A program made the translations under genes and the position numbers. DNA of 38,454 bases from a virus. Location: the IMG/VR virus record IMGVR_UViG_3300046455_000123, positions 1-38,454 of that record; one strand, written 5' to 3'. Positions 15,153 to 21,360 of this stretch are shown one piece after another. The number at the start of each line of letters is the position of its first letter. Within the stretch, counting starts at the first letter, position 1. Under the pieces are notes generated by a model, which worked only from the letters and a program-made list of their open reading frames with translations, did not search any database and was not told the origin of the DNA.

Positions 15153-15994
15153 TTCCCCTGTTCCTCCTGAATTGCGCGCACGAAAGCAAGAAGGCCGATC
15201 TGCGAGAAGTGCGAGAAAGCCTCCCAATCGTGATTCCCTCGATGAAGTCGGGCGATTTCCAGAATTCGCTCATCGCTCAGCCGCATCGCATCTATGTCGG
15301 CGCTGTGCTGGGGGGCAGGACTCGCAGGAGTGGCTGCTAGCGCCTTCATGTGAACTCGGCCCCCAATGTAATGCCAGTCCACGCGTGCGCCGGTGGCTGC
15401 CGAAATCCCCGCGCATATCTCGTTGGCGGTGTGCTTGGGAATGTCGAACAGGCCGATGGACTGGCCCTTCTCGAAGACGTCCTGCGCGCAGACTTCCGTC
15501 GATAGCACGGGCTTCACCGCCTCCCCGCTGCTCTTGCCGCACTCGGCTTGCTCGACAACAATGCGCGGCGGCTCGTCGCTGCCAAAGTCGCCAGTCTCGA
15601 TCCACATGCGCGGCGTGGTGCGAGGTTCGGTGTATAGCTTGTGTTCGCCGGGCCCGAGATTGCCTAACGAGCCGCCGACGAATTCGTAGTCCAAAAACTC
15701 ATTCAGACGGATCGTTAGGACGGGCTCCTGCGCGCTCGCATCGGATGCGGCGCACTCGGCTTGCGCACCGTGGGCAAGGGCCGCGTTAGCGTATCCCTGC
15801 ATCTGATGTTCGGTGAACAGTCCTACGCCGCCGCAACTCCACATTGCCGGAGGCAACTCGGACAACGCATGGGCTTGCGCATCGCTCACAGTGCGGCGGG
15901 CGGCTTGCCAACCTTCCCATGCATAGGCTGCATAGATCTTCGTTACGCTCTTATTCGCTATTAACCACACTTCAAACTCTTCGCGCTCAGTCAT
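15149..15994 (-). CDS. Mosaic hypothetical early protein (Ead/Ea22-like organisation)
   Basis: This 281-aa protein starts MTEREEFEVW, then the WEGWQAARRT motif common at the N-terminus of variable phage early proteins. Two copies of the short linker QAEC interrupt it. The segment LTIRLNEFLDYEFV and a tail reading MRLSDERILEIARLHR ... FARAIQEEQ-type sequence look like separately exchanged modules. It overlaps the upstream gene by 8 bp and the downstream gene by 4. Probably dispensable for growth; function unknown. Confidence 0.6.
   Translation of the reverse strand: MTEREEFEVWLIANKSVTKIYAAYAWEGWQAARRTVSDAQAHALSELPPAMWSCGGVGLFTEHQMQGYANAALAHGAQAECAASDASAQEPVLTIRLNEFLDYEFVGGSLGNLGPGEHKLYTEPRTTPRMWIETGDFGSDEPPRIVVEQAECGKSSGEAVKPVLSTEVCAQDVFEKGQSIGLFDIPKHTANEICAGISAATGARVDWHYIGGRVHMKALAATPASPAPQHSADIDAMRLSDERILEIARLHRGNHDWEAFSHFSQIGLLAFVRAIQEEQGK
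15538..15551. repeat. 14-bp repeat, copy 1
   Basis: CGCACTCGGCTTGC occurs here and identically at 15751-15764 and 16178-16191. On the coding (minus) strand it encodes Gln-Ala-Glu-Cys in all three places. Confidence 0.85.
15751..15764. repeat. 14-bp repeat, copy 2
   Basis: Second identical copy of CGCACTCGGCTTGC, inside the same 281-aa gene as copy 1. It encodes Gln-Ala-Glu-Cys at a junction between dissimilar segments. Confidence 0.85.
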
Positions 15995-16418
15995 TGCCCG
16001 CTCCCTTGTTCACTGCCTGTTCGATGGCGTCGTTAAGTTCGTCTCGCAATCCCGCAAGACCTTTCACATCAAGTCCTGCTGATGCCTGCCCATTCCACAG
16101 CATCAAAGTCTCGATAAGGTCTTTGACCACGGTAGCGATTTGCGAGAGACGACTCGCATCCGTCAGCGCACGCGGGGCGCACTCGGCTTGCGGGGCGGTG
16201 AAACAATCCTCTGTCGCGAAGAACCCGCCGCCGTATTGCGGGTGGTGAAATTCCACTAGGTCGCCCATATTGACCATGCGAATGTCACTCTCCACCGCCT
16301 CACCCTTGCCGCCATCCGGCACGGCAGACGAAGGCTTGCAGTAGGCGCCGCCGTCGCATCCGATCGCGCTGCATCCGCCGGGTTTGCATTCTGATGCGCG
16401 GTCATTGGTATTGGTCAC
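15987..16418 (-). CDS. Hypothetical protein with Cys-rich N-terminus
   Basis: This 143-aa protein starts with GTG at 16418, overlapping the previous stop (GTGA), with AAGGAG upstream. The N-terminus is Cys/Gly-rich (ECKPGGCSAIGCDGGAYC). The middle has VEFHHPQYGGGFFATEDC, and a QAEC linker precedes a helical tail (LSQIATVVKDLIETLMLW). It shares the linker repeat with the next gene, suggesting module shuffling. Function is unknown. Confidence 0.6.
   Translation of the reverse strand: MTNTNDRASECKPGGCSAIGCDGGAYCKPSSAVPDGGKGEAVESDIRMVNMGDLVEFHHPQYGGGFFATEDCFTAPQAECAPRALTDASRLSQIATVVKDLIETLMLWNGQASAGLDVKGLAGLRDELNDAIEQAVNKGAGND
16178..16191. repeat. 14-bp repeat, copy 3
   Basis: Third identical copy of CGCACTCGGCTTGC, here in the 143-aa gene. 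It again encodes Gln-Ala-Glu-Cys. Confidence 0.85.
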
Positions 16419-16594
16419 TTTCCACTCCTTGCGATCAGCACGCTGCCGATCCTGATTTCCACCGGTTGCCCGGATACCGTTGAGAAAAGAGCCGCGCTCG
16501 CCGCTACCGCCTCATGCATCAGCACGCTAGTCGGCATATTTGCGTTGCATAGCGCTCGTAGGTGCGTGAGAGCGGCGGTCTTTGTGGGGGTCAT
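16415..16594 (-). CDS. Small hypothetical protein (59 aa)
   Basis: The frame starts at ATG 16594, overlapping the upstream stop (ATGA), and ends with TGA overlapping the next GTG start. It reads as a helical N-terminus (TAALTHLRALCNAN) followed by PVEIRIGSVLIAR. The tight overlaps on both sides, with no other frame filling the gap, support a real gene. Function is unknown. Confidence 0.55.
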   Translation of the reverse strand: MTPTKTAALTHLRALCNANMPTSVLMHEAVAASAALFSTVSGQPVEIRIGSVLIARSGK

Positions 16595-17235
16595 GCGGCG
16601 ATTTCCTGCTTAGCCGCGTCATACTGGCGGATCGCCCAGGCGATCGCGTACAGGTTCCAGATGAAGCGGAACGTGTATTCCTTGCAGTTCCACTCCCAGC
16701 AATCCTCGAAGAGGCGCGGGAAGTCTTTCGATGAGAAATCCATCAATCGACTAAACGCGATATCTTCGCGGTCGTCTTCCACGTAGGCGAAGACGTCGTC
16801 GTTGATGTCCCGCCACAGATCGGCGCGCTGCTCGGCCGTCGTCTCGCGCCCTTCGAGGTATCCGTCGACGCGCTCCTTCACGCGCTGCTTGAAAGACGAT
16901 CCGGAGAAACGCTCTACAGCGCCACGACCGTATCCGTCGCTGCTGACTGCCTGAAGCTTCTCTGCCCAGTAGCCGGTGTTGATGTAAAGCTTCTTCGGGT
17001 CGTTTCCGCGGTCGACGCGGAAGAACGAGAACATGTCCGTCGTACGCGAGAAGACGTACGTGCCGCAGTCGCCGCGGATCAGCAGCGCGCCCGGCCACGT
17101 CAGAATCTCGAACCAGTAGCAACTGTCGCCGTCCGCTGCGCGGAACTTGATGTGCCGGTCGACGCCGTCGTCGCGCACGATGGTCATCTTGTGTTGCGCG
17201 ATGTCGCGCTCAAATCGTTGCTGATCGCAGCTCAT
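16591..17235 (-). CDS. Conserved phage hypothetical protein
   Basis: The 214-aa protein starts at the ATG reading MSCDQQRF, six bases after a GAGAG site. An ATG two codons earlier (17241) is an alternative. The segment WFEILTWPGALLIRGDCG followed by TYVFSRTTDMFSFF is a strongly patterned motif I associate with a conserved family in Betaproteobacterial phages. The C-terminus has aromatic helices (WEWNCKEYTFRFIWNLYAI). No catalytic signature is visible. Confidence 0.65.
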   Translation of the reverse strand: MSCDQQRFERDIAQHKMTIVRDDGVDRHIKFRAADGDSCYWFEILTWPGALLIRGDCGTYVFSRTTDMFSFFRVDRGNDPKKLYINTGYWAEKLQAVSSDGYGRGAVERFSGSSFKQRVKERVDGYLEGRETTAEQRADLWRDINDDVFAYVEDDREDIAFSRLMDFSSKDFPRLFEDCWEWNCKEYTFRFIWNLYAIAWAIRQYDAAKQEIAA

Positions 17236-17270
17236 GTTCATCTCTCTATCGTGTCCGGCGCTGTGCGCCA

Positions 17271-17777
17271 TTAGTCGGCGGTTGCCTTGGCGATGTTCGA
17301 CTCGACCCAATCTCGCATTTGCTGCCATCGCTTCGGGCCTAGAATTTCTTCCGGTATAGCCACGCGCTTGGATTGCACGTGTCTCCCCCAGTCCGGGTAG
17401 TACGGGCGAACTGGGCCGCACAGCACGAAGTCGACCCATTCATAATCGTCAAGAACCTCATCGTTCTCGTAGACGATTTCCCGGACCATCGCCGGCGCAA
17501 TATCGAAAGCCTTCGCAACCGCGTCCCAGTCTTCGGGGTCTATGGGGTTCATGTCGAGGCCGCGTGCCTGCCCCAACACACCCAACGTGCAGAACTGACC
17601 ATCGGAGGTTACGAGCGATTCCGCGGCGAGCGTCTTCTTCGGCATCGCATCCATTGCGGCGGCTAGCTCTTTGAGTGCTGTCTGACCGCGTTTGCCTCGG
17701 ATGGAACGCTTCACCGCACCACGCCAGAGGCCGATGGTATTTTCTTCGTCGTAGTCGACATATCCGCTTCTGCTCAT
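17271..17777 (-). CDS. Conserved phage hypothetical protein
   Basis: The 168-aa protein starts at the ATG preceded by GAGGAG. GLWRGAVKRSIRGKRGQTAL, then LKELAAAMDAMP, and LGVLGQARGLDMNPIDPEDW are recognisable features of a widespread phage protein of unknown function. The C-terminal half is rich in W, Y and acidic residues (YENDEVLDDYEWVDF). It lies between the clamp-like gene and another conserved early gene in the leftward operon. Confidence 0.65.
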   Translation of the reverse strand: MSRSGYVDYDEENTIGLWRGAVKRSIRGKRGQTALKELAAAMDAMPKKTLAAESLVTSDGQFCTLGVLGQARGLDMNPIDPEDWDAVAKAFDIAPAMVREIVYENDEVLDDYEWVDFVLCGPVRPYYPDWGRHVQSKRVAIPEEILGPKRWQQMRDWVESNIAKATAD

Positions 17778-17840
17778 TCCATTTCTCCTCGTACCGGCCA
17801 CTTCACATTGCGCCGCGCTTCATATCCGGCGCCATGCGCG

Positions 17841-18545
17841 CTATTGAGCTTCCGACGGCGTCTTCGTCAGATCGAAAGGACACGGCTTGGGGAACCACTG
17901 CGGCAGTTGCTCGAACGTGTCGCGCATCTTCATGATCCCGCCGAACACCTCAAGGTCACCGAGGCCGCCGACGACGAACACGAGCGCACTGTCGGCGTCC
18001 TTCGTGAAGAAGCGAATGCTGCCAAAGTGCTGGCCGATTGCCAGGGCGTCTTTCAGGTATGCCGGGTTGATGGCGCCGGAGATCCCTTCCGAGTAGCCGA
18101 TCGCCGAAGCAACGTTCTCGATGCGCGGGAAGTCCGCTTCAATCAGCGAGTTACCGGGCTGCACGAACTGGGGCATGCCGTGCTCGTCGTTGATGAACGC
18201 CGCGCCGTTCGACATCAGGTCGAAGGTGCTCTTCGCGTTGCACGACTTCAGGCTGTCTTTCTTGACGGTGACGATTACTTCCTTCTGGGCATAGCCGTTC
18301 TGGTCATGGATCACGACGTAGCGGTGACCGTCAGTCGCGACGACCATCACGGTGTCGTCTTCGAGCGGGCGAATGTTGATGCCGCACAGGTAGTAGCGGA
18401 TGTCGTCGTGCGCCATGAACGGCGCGGCGATTTTGATGGCCATCGCATTGACGCGCGCGATCATGTGCGGTGCGTCAGCCGTCTGCGGTTCTGCAGTCGG
18501 CACGCCGTCGATTGAAAGCTGTTCTTGTTCGGTCGTTGCGTTCAT
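17841..18545 (-). CDS. Beta-sliding-clamp-like protein, two-domain form
   Basis: This 234-aa protein carries DIRYYLCGI at 48-56 and VVATDGHR at 68-75, matching the DVRYYLNG ... TVATDGHR signature of domain II of bacterial DnaN. About 69 residues later LIEADFPRIENV (134-145) corresponds to the GRFPDYRRV segment near the domain II/III boundary. The spacing is almost as in DnaN. Domain I (about 125 residues in E. coli beta) is missing, so the protein covers domains II and III only, like trimeric clamps in size. It could tether a host polymerase or other DNA enzyme to phage DNA. No polymerase is encoded here. The fold is well supported; ring formation is inference. Confidence 0.7.
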   Translation of the reverse strand: MNATTEQEQLSIDGVPTAEPQTADAPHMIARVNAMAIKIAAPFMAHDDIRYYLCGINIRPLEDDTVMVVATDGHRYVVIHDQNGYAQKEVIVTVKKDSLKSCNAKSTFDLMSNGAAFINDEHGMPQFVQPGNSLIEADFPRIENVASAIGYSEGISGAINPAYLKDALAIGQHFGSIRFFTKDADSALVFVVGGLGDLEVFGGIMKMRDTFEQLPQWFPKPCPFDLTKTPSEAQ

Positions 18546-18607
18546 GGTGTTCTTCTGTCAATGGTTGGAATAAGTGCCGGATATAAGCGCCGGCCCGCTC
18601 TCCACGG

Positions 18608-18775
18608 TTACTGCAAGTTCTTCGATGCGATCCAGTCGGCGACGCGCTTGCGCTTCTCGGCCGTTTCGCGCAGCTCGCGCTCTCGAATGGCGCCACCGCG
18701 AACGAAGCAGCACAGGCAGAAAACGCCGATCACCCAGATAACGCCGATGAGGAGTGCTACTTGGTTCGTGGTCAC
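18608..18775 (-). CDS. Small single-span membrane protein (55 aa)
   Basis: A GTG at 18775 with AAAGG upstream opens a frame with one membrane span (VALLIGVIWVIGVFCLCCFV, about 6-25) and a highly charged cytoplasmic tail (RERELRETAEKRKRVADW). The composition is that of a genuine small membrane protein. Function is unknown. Confidence 0.6.
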   Translation of the reverse strand: MTTNQVALLIGVIWVIGVFCLCCFVRGGAIRERELRETAEKRKRVADWIASKNLQ

Positions 18776-18802
18776 GGTGAGCCTTTTCGGGAAGCTGTTA
18801 CG

Positions 18803-18925
18803 TCAGATGCAGCGGACGTGCGAGCAGCGTTCCATCTGTGCCGCTCGGTACGACGTCTCGGAATCGATCGCCAGGAAAGCGGAGGCGACGATCAGGCTGA
18901 TACCCCAGATTTGCCAAAGTTTCAT
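18803..18925 (-). CDS. Small membrane or secreted peptide (40 aa)
   Basis: The ATG at 18925 overlaps the preceding stop as TGATG. MKLWQIWGISLIVASAFLAI forms a signal-peptide or membrane segment, followed by a short polar tail with two cysteines. It is part of a run of three tiny hydrophobic genes in this operon. Function is unknown. Confidence 0.55.
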   Translation of the reverse strand: MKLWQIWGISLIVASAFLAIDSETSYRAAQMERCSHVRCI

Positions 18926-19074
18926 CACAGCACCCCCGCACGGAAGCAAACCAGCAAGTACCAGAAACACCCGATGCCCGCGCCGGTCAGCGCAACAACG
19001 GCGCCCGTTGCAAGTCGGCTGTGAATGCGCTCGCAAGATTGCAATAGCGCGTTGTCGTGTAAGGCGCGTTCCAT
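18925..19074 (-). CDS. Small membrane protein (49 aa)
   Basis: The ATG at 19074 overlaps the preceding TAA (TAATG), and the stop overlaps the next start (TGATG). A helical, charged N-terminus (ERALHDNALLQSCERIHSR) is followed by a membrane span (AVVALTGAGIGCFWYLLVCF, about 25-44). The two-sided start/stop overlaps make a real gene likely. Function is unknown. Confidence 0.55.
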   Translation of the reverse strand: MERALHDNALLQSCERIHSRLATGAVVALTGAGIGCFWYLLVCFRAGVL

Positions 19075-19358
19075 TATTTCTTTCCCCAAGCCCGCTGATA
19101 CAGTTCGTCTTTCTGCGCCTTCAGTTCGGCAGCTTCCTTGATCGCTACCTTCAGACCCGAGGCGATCATCTCGGCGTATTCGAATGCCTTGATAGCGCGG
19201 TCTAGTTCTTCCTCTTGGAGCCCGTGGCGCAGAGAATCACAAGCCTCCTGCGTGCGAGACTGGATGACGGACATGAGCGTCTTGTACTCGCCGTTCACAG
19301 TGGCGTATTGACCGCGCGCCAGGATCAGAGCGGCATCGACTTTCGATAGGTCCATCAT
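19074..19358 (-). CDS. Hypothetical helical protein
   Basis: A 94-aa (93 from the second ATG at 19355) mostly helical protein with many charged residues (EEELDRAIKAFEYAEMIAS, then KVAIKEAAELKAQKDEL), probably a coiled-coil dimer. The start overlaps the stop of the annealing-protein gene. It lies just downstream of that gene and may act with it. I do not recognise the family. Confidence 0.6.
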   Translation of the reverse strand: MMDLSKVDAALILARGQYATVNGEYKTLMSVIQSRTQEACDSLRHGLQEEELDRAIKAFEYAEMIASGLKVAIKEAAELKAQKDELYQRAWGKK

Positions 19359-19993
19359 GCTGGCACCGCCTGTTGAAGCGACTTCTTGCGCTTGGAGTAC
19401 TCCGCAAGCAGCTCGGCGCGTTGCTGCTCAGTCACCTTGCTCTTGCCGATCCCGTCGCCAACCTTCGTCAGCGCCGCAATGTCATCGGCCTCGCGTATCG
19501 CCAGCTTGAAGTCGGCCATCTCGTTTTCGCTGATGCTTTCCGGGGTGTCGTCATCGTCCTTGTGCAGATCGCCCTTGTGCCACAGGTCAAGAGCCGCACC
19601 AAAGCGCATGGCAGCGTTCCGCAAGGCGTCGCCAATGCGTTCCTTCATGGCGTCCGGCCCGGTCTTGCCTTGGGCGTCACCGTAGCCAAGGCGCGTCACT
19701 CCGCAGACCGTGAGGCGAATCCACATGCCGCCTTGCTGGTCGAGCAGGGGGAGGCCGTCCGAACCGAATGCGACCGGCTCCCACGACCATTGCTCATCGC
19801 AGTTCAGCAGGCGATCCGTGAGGGCCGCGTGGCCGACATACGACAGATGGACAGCGGGCAGACCGTGGTAGCCGCCACACTCGTTGCACTTCCCCTTCGG
19901 GGAGTCCTTCTTGTACGGCTTAGGCAAAAGGCTGATCTGATGCTCCGGGAAGGGCTCTCGAAGCAGTTGCAGCCCGGTCTTTTTGTTTTCCAT
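19355..19993 (-). CDS. Rad52-like single-strand annealing protein
   Basis: The 212-aa protein starts at the ATG with GGAG/GAGAG upstream; a longer in-frame start at 20023 is less well placed. After a small CNEC motif (Cys36, Cys39), the core reads VGHAALTDRLLN (53-64), W-x-W (69-71), WIRLTVCGVTRLGYG (91-105) and GDALRNAAMRFGAALDLWHK (121-140). This strand-strand-helix order with a final KxA-type helix resembles Rad52/Sak recombinases used by phages for annealing and recombination-dependent replication. The C-terminal third is acidic then basic, as in other annealing proteins that bind SSB. Family identity is probable, not proven. Confidence 0.65.
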   Translation of the reverse strand: MENKKTGLQLLREPFPEHQISLLPKPYKKDSPKGKCNECGGYHGLPAVHLSYVGHAALTDRLLNCDEQWSWEPVAFGSDGLPLLDQQGGMWIRLTVCGVTRLGYGDAQGKTGPDAMKERIGDALRNAAMRFGAALDLWHKGDLHKDDDDTPESISENEMADFKLAIREADDIAALTKVGDGIGKSKVTEQQRAELLAEYSKRKKSLQQAVPA

Positions 19994-20081
19994 CTCTCGC
20001 TCCAAAGGTTTCTTGCCATTCAAGGAACTCTTCTAGTTCCTCTTCCCATGCTTGCCACATGGCGTTGTCGTCGTCTTCCAC
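19920..20081 (-). CDS. Small acidic protein (53 aa), overlaps annealing gene
   Basis: A GTG at 20081 lies four bases after AGGAGG, the strongest ribosome site in this part. It opens EDDDNAMWQAWEEELEEFLE, then WQETFG and a basic end. The last 74 bases overlap the annealing-protein gene in another frame. The strong acid bias of the non-overlapping part and the ribosome site support translation; the C-terminal part may be incidental. Function is unknown. Confidence 0.5.
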   Translation of the reverse strand: MEDDDNAMWQAWEEELEEFLEWQETFGARDGKQKDRAATASRALPGASDQPFA

Positions 20082-20171
20082 ACACCCTCCTGAGGACTAC
20101 GAAAGCAAGCCGTTTGACGCTGGCGACTGAGAAATCAATGCGCCACCTACAAACGTCCTGCGATTTCCTGC

Positions 20172-20378
20172 TTATTCCGCGTCGTGCCCGTCGCGCCAGT
20201 CGATCACCTTGTCGGCGAAGTCGAACAGATGCCACCACGTCTCTTTGTGCATCTTGATCTGGAACATGTCGATGTCCGGGTTCAGATCCGATACCGCCAT
20301 GACCTCGTCGCCGAAGTCATCCGTCGACACTTGGACGAACACTGCTGGGCGGCTGTAGAAGTACGTGTTGATCTGCAT
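20172..20378 (-). CDS. Hypothetical protein (68 aa)
   Basis: The ATG at 20378 follows the upstream stop by one base, with GAGGGG as ribosome site. The sequence is acidic and aromatic (YFYSRPAVFVQVSTDDFGD ... HKETWWHLFDFADKVIDW). No family is recognised. The following 90 bases to the next gene hold nothing I can identify. Confidence 0.6.
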   Translation of the reverse strand: MQINTYFYSRPAVFVQVSTDDFGDEVMAVSDLNPDIDMFQIKMHKETWWHLFDFADKVIDWRDGHDAE

Positions 20379-20379
20379 C

Positions 20380-20535
20380 TCAGCCCCTCAGTTCGGTTTG
20401 TCGGTCCATCCGGTCAAACTGCTCGTCCGAATGGTCATCGTCGATCTCGATTTCGTCGTCCAGCTCGGCTAGCTCTTTGTCGTACAGAAACTCGCCTAGC
20501 CTCGTTACCCCTTGCGGAGTGCATCCGTATTTCAT
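20380..20535 (-). CDS. Small acidic hypothetical protein (51 aa)
   Basis: The ATG at 20535 follows AGGTGA at good spacing, partly inside the stop region of the preceding micro-gene. The protein is strongly acidic in its middle (ELAELDDEIEIDDDHSDE), the kind of DNA-mimic-like charge seen in some phage anti-host proteins. That comparison is speculative. Confidence 0.6.
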   Translation of the reverse strand: MKYGCTPQGVTRLGEFLYDKELAELDDEIEIDDDHSDEQFDRMDRQTELRG

Positions 20536-20539
20536 GGCG

Positions 20540-20614
20540 TCACCTGTAGATCACATCGAACACGAACAGCACAGCGCAGAACGCAGCCAGAACAATCACG
20601 ATGTTCGCGTCCAT
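20540..20614 (-). CDS. 24-aa single-span membrane peptide
   Basis: A very short frame with ATG at 20614 and GGAGGG eight bases upstream. It encodes MDANIVIVLAAFCAVLFVFD followed by VIYR: one complete membrane span with an acidic start and basic end. It sits exactly between two well-formed genes with 1- and 4-base gaps, which argues for a translated micropeptide. Confidence 0.5.
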   Translation of the reverse strand: MDANIVIVLAAFCAVLFVFDVIYR

Positions 20615-20615
20615 C

Positions 20616-20756
20616 TCAGCAACCCTCCCGCGTGTCGCGCAGGCCGTCCGAAATCAGACGGGCGGCTACTTCGTGCAGCAGCTTTTCAACCAGGGCGCCG
20701 GCGCCACCTTCGGCGAGACGCTTCAGTTCGATCAGGTCTTCAGCGAGTACGGACAT
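20616..20756 (-). CDS. Small helical protein (46 aa)
   Basis: The ATG at 20756 has an ideal TAAGGAG ribosome site in which TAA is the stop of the upstream gene. The protein is one amphipathic helix pair (SVLAEDLIELKRLAEGGAG, then ALVEKLLHEVAARLISDG). It is the second gene after the left promoter. Function is unknown. Confidence 0.6.
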   Translation of the reverse strand: MSVLAEDLIELKRLAEGGAGALVEKLLHEVAARLISDGLRDTREGC

Positions 20757-20765
20757 GGCGGCTCC

Positions 20766-20963
20766 TTAGGCTGCGAGTGCTTCGGCGTTGGCGATTTGCA
20801 CGCCACCCAGATACGTCTCTTCGATCTGGATGAACTTCGCGTAGATGCTGACTTGCTCAGCGTCGAAAATCTCGCGGCCCTGATCGAAGACCCACACGAC
20901 GAAACGGACAGAACCGTCCTTCGATTTCTTTGCTGCTTCCTTGGCTGCTTGCTTGGCGTTCAT
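20766..20963 (-). CDS. First gene of the left early operon (65 aa)
   Basis: The ATG at 20963 with GGAGA is the first start after the left promoter, about 35 bp downstream of the expected transcription start. A basic helix (NAKQAAKEAAKKSKDGS) is followed by a beta-rich part (VRFVVWVFDQGREIFDAEQV). The position resembles that of lambda N or Kil-type genes, but no arginine-rich N-like motif is present. Function is unknown. Confidence 0.65.
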   Translation of the reverse strand: MNAKQAAKEAAKKSKDGSVRFVVWVFDQGREIFDAEQVSIYAKFIQIEETYLGGVQIANAEALAA

Positions 20964-21003
20964 CTCAGGTCTCCGTGTCGCTGTTCGTTCAGCGCATGGA
21001 TGT

Positions 21004-21032
21004 ACTCTACACAAGCAACGCTTGTATTGCAA
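21004..21032 (-). promoter_or_regulatory. Left early promoter (PL-like)
   Basis: Reading leftward: -35 TTGCAA (21032-21027), 17 bp, -10 TAGAGT (21009-21004). One operator fills the spacer and a second covers the -35 box. It drives the long leftward operon ending at int. Confidence 0.7.
21011..21025. promoter_or_regulatory. Repressor operator, left site 1
   Basis: ACAAG-CAACG-CTTGT, a 5-bp dyad with 5-bp centre inside the PL spacer. It matches the RCAAG-N5-CTTGY pattern shared by five sites in the immunity region. Confidence 0.75.
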
Positions 21033-21043
21033 GAGGCTCTTGC
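21029..21043. promoter_or_regulatory. Repressor operator, left site 2
   Basis: GCAAG-AGGCT-CTTGC, overlapping the -35 box of the left promoter. The dyad extends outward to TTGCAAGAG/CTCTTGCAA. Confidence 0.75.
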
Positions 21044-21094
21044 AAGAGAAGGCAAAATTTTTTTAGCGCAGCCCCTCTAACATTGCGCGACGCA

Positions 21095-21121
21095 ACAAAA
21101 AACCCCGCTCAAGGCGGGGTT
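21095..21121 (-). terminator. Terminator of repressor operon
   Basis: Reading leftward: AACCCCGC, loop CTTGA, GCGGGGTT and a run of T. It lies just after the secreted-protein gene that follows the repressor and keeps repressor transcription out of the left early operon. Confidence 0.85.
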
Positions 21122-21143
21122 CTTGGGGCGCTTACTTGTACTG

Positions 21144-21356
21144 TTATTCGACTTCGATCGACATCGGGCAGATCGTGCCGAAGGGGTAAAGCTTGGTGAA
21201 TTCTTGGCCGCTGTACTGGAAGTGGCAGCGAACCACCGTTTGTCCAGTCACGGTCTGCACCAACTCTTGTTGGCCGGTCGAATATGCTGTGACGGCGAAT
21301 GCGTGCGCATTTGTCGCGGCTGCGAGGGCTATTATCGATGTGATTATTTTCTTCAT
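21144..21356 (-). CDS. Secreted small protein linked to repressor
   Basis: This 70-aa protein has a clean signal peptide (MKKIITSIIALAAATNAHA, cleavage expected after AHA) and a 51-aa mature part with two cysteines (RCHFQY, TICPMS) that could form a disulfide. It begins 4 bases after the repressor stop and is followed by a terminator, so it should be made from the repressor transcript in the lysogen. Proteins in this position often alter the host envelope or block superinfection. That role is inference. The mature sequence has the look of small periplasmic prophage proteins. Confidence 0.7.
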   Translation of the reverse strand: MKKIITSIIALAAATNAHAFAVTAYSTGQQELVQTVTGQTVVRCHFQYSGQEFTKLYPFGTICPMSIEVE

Positions 21357-21360
21357 ATGA

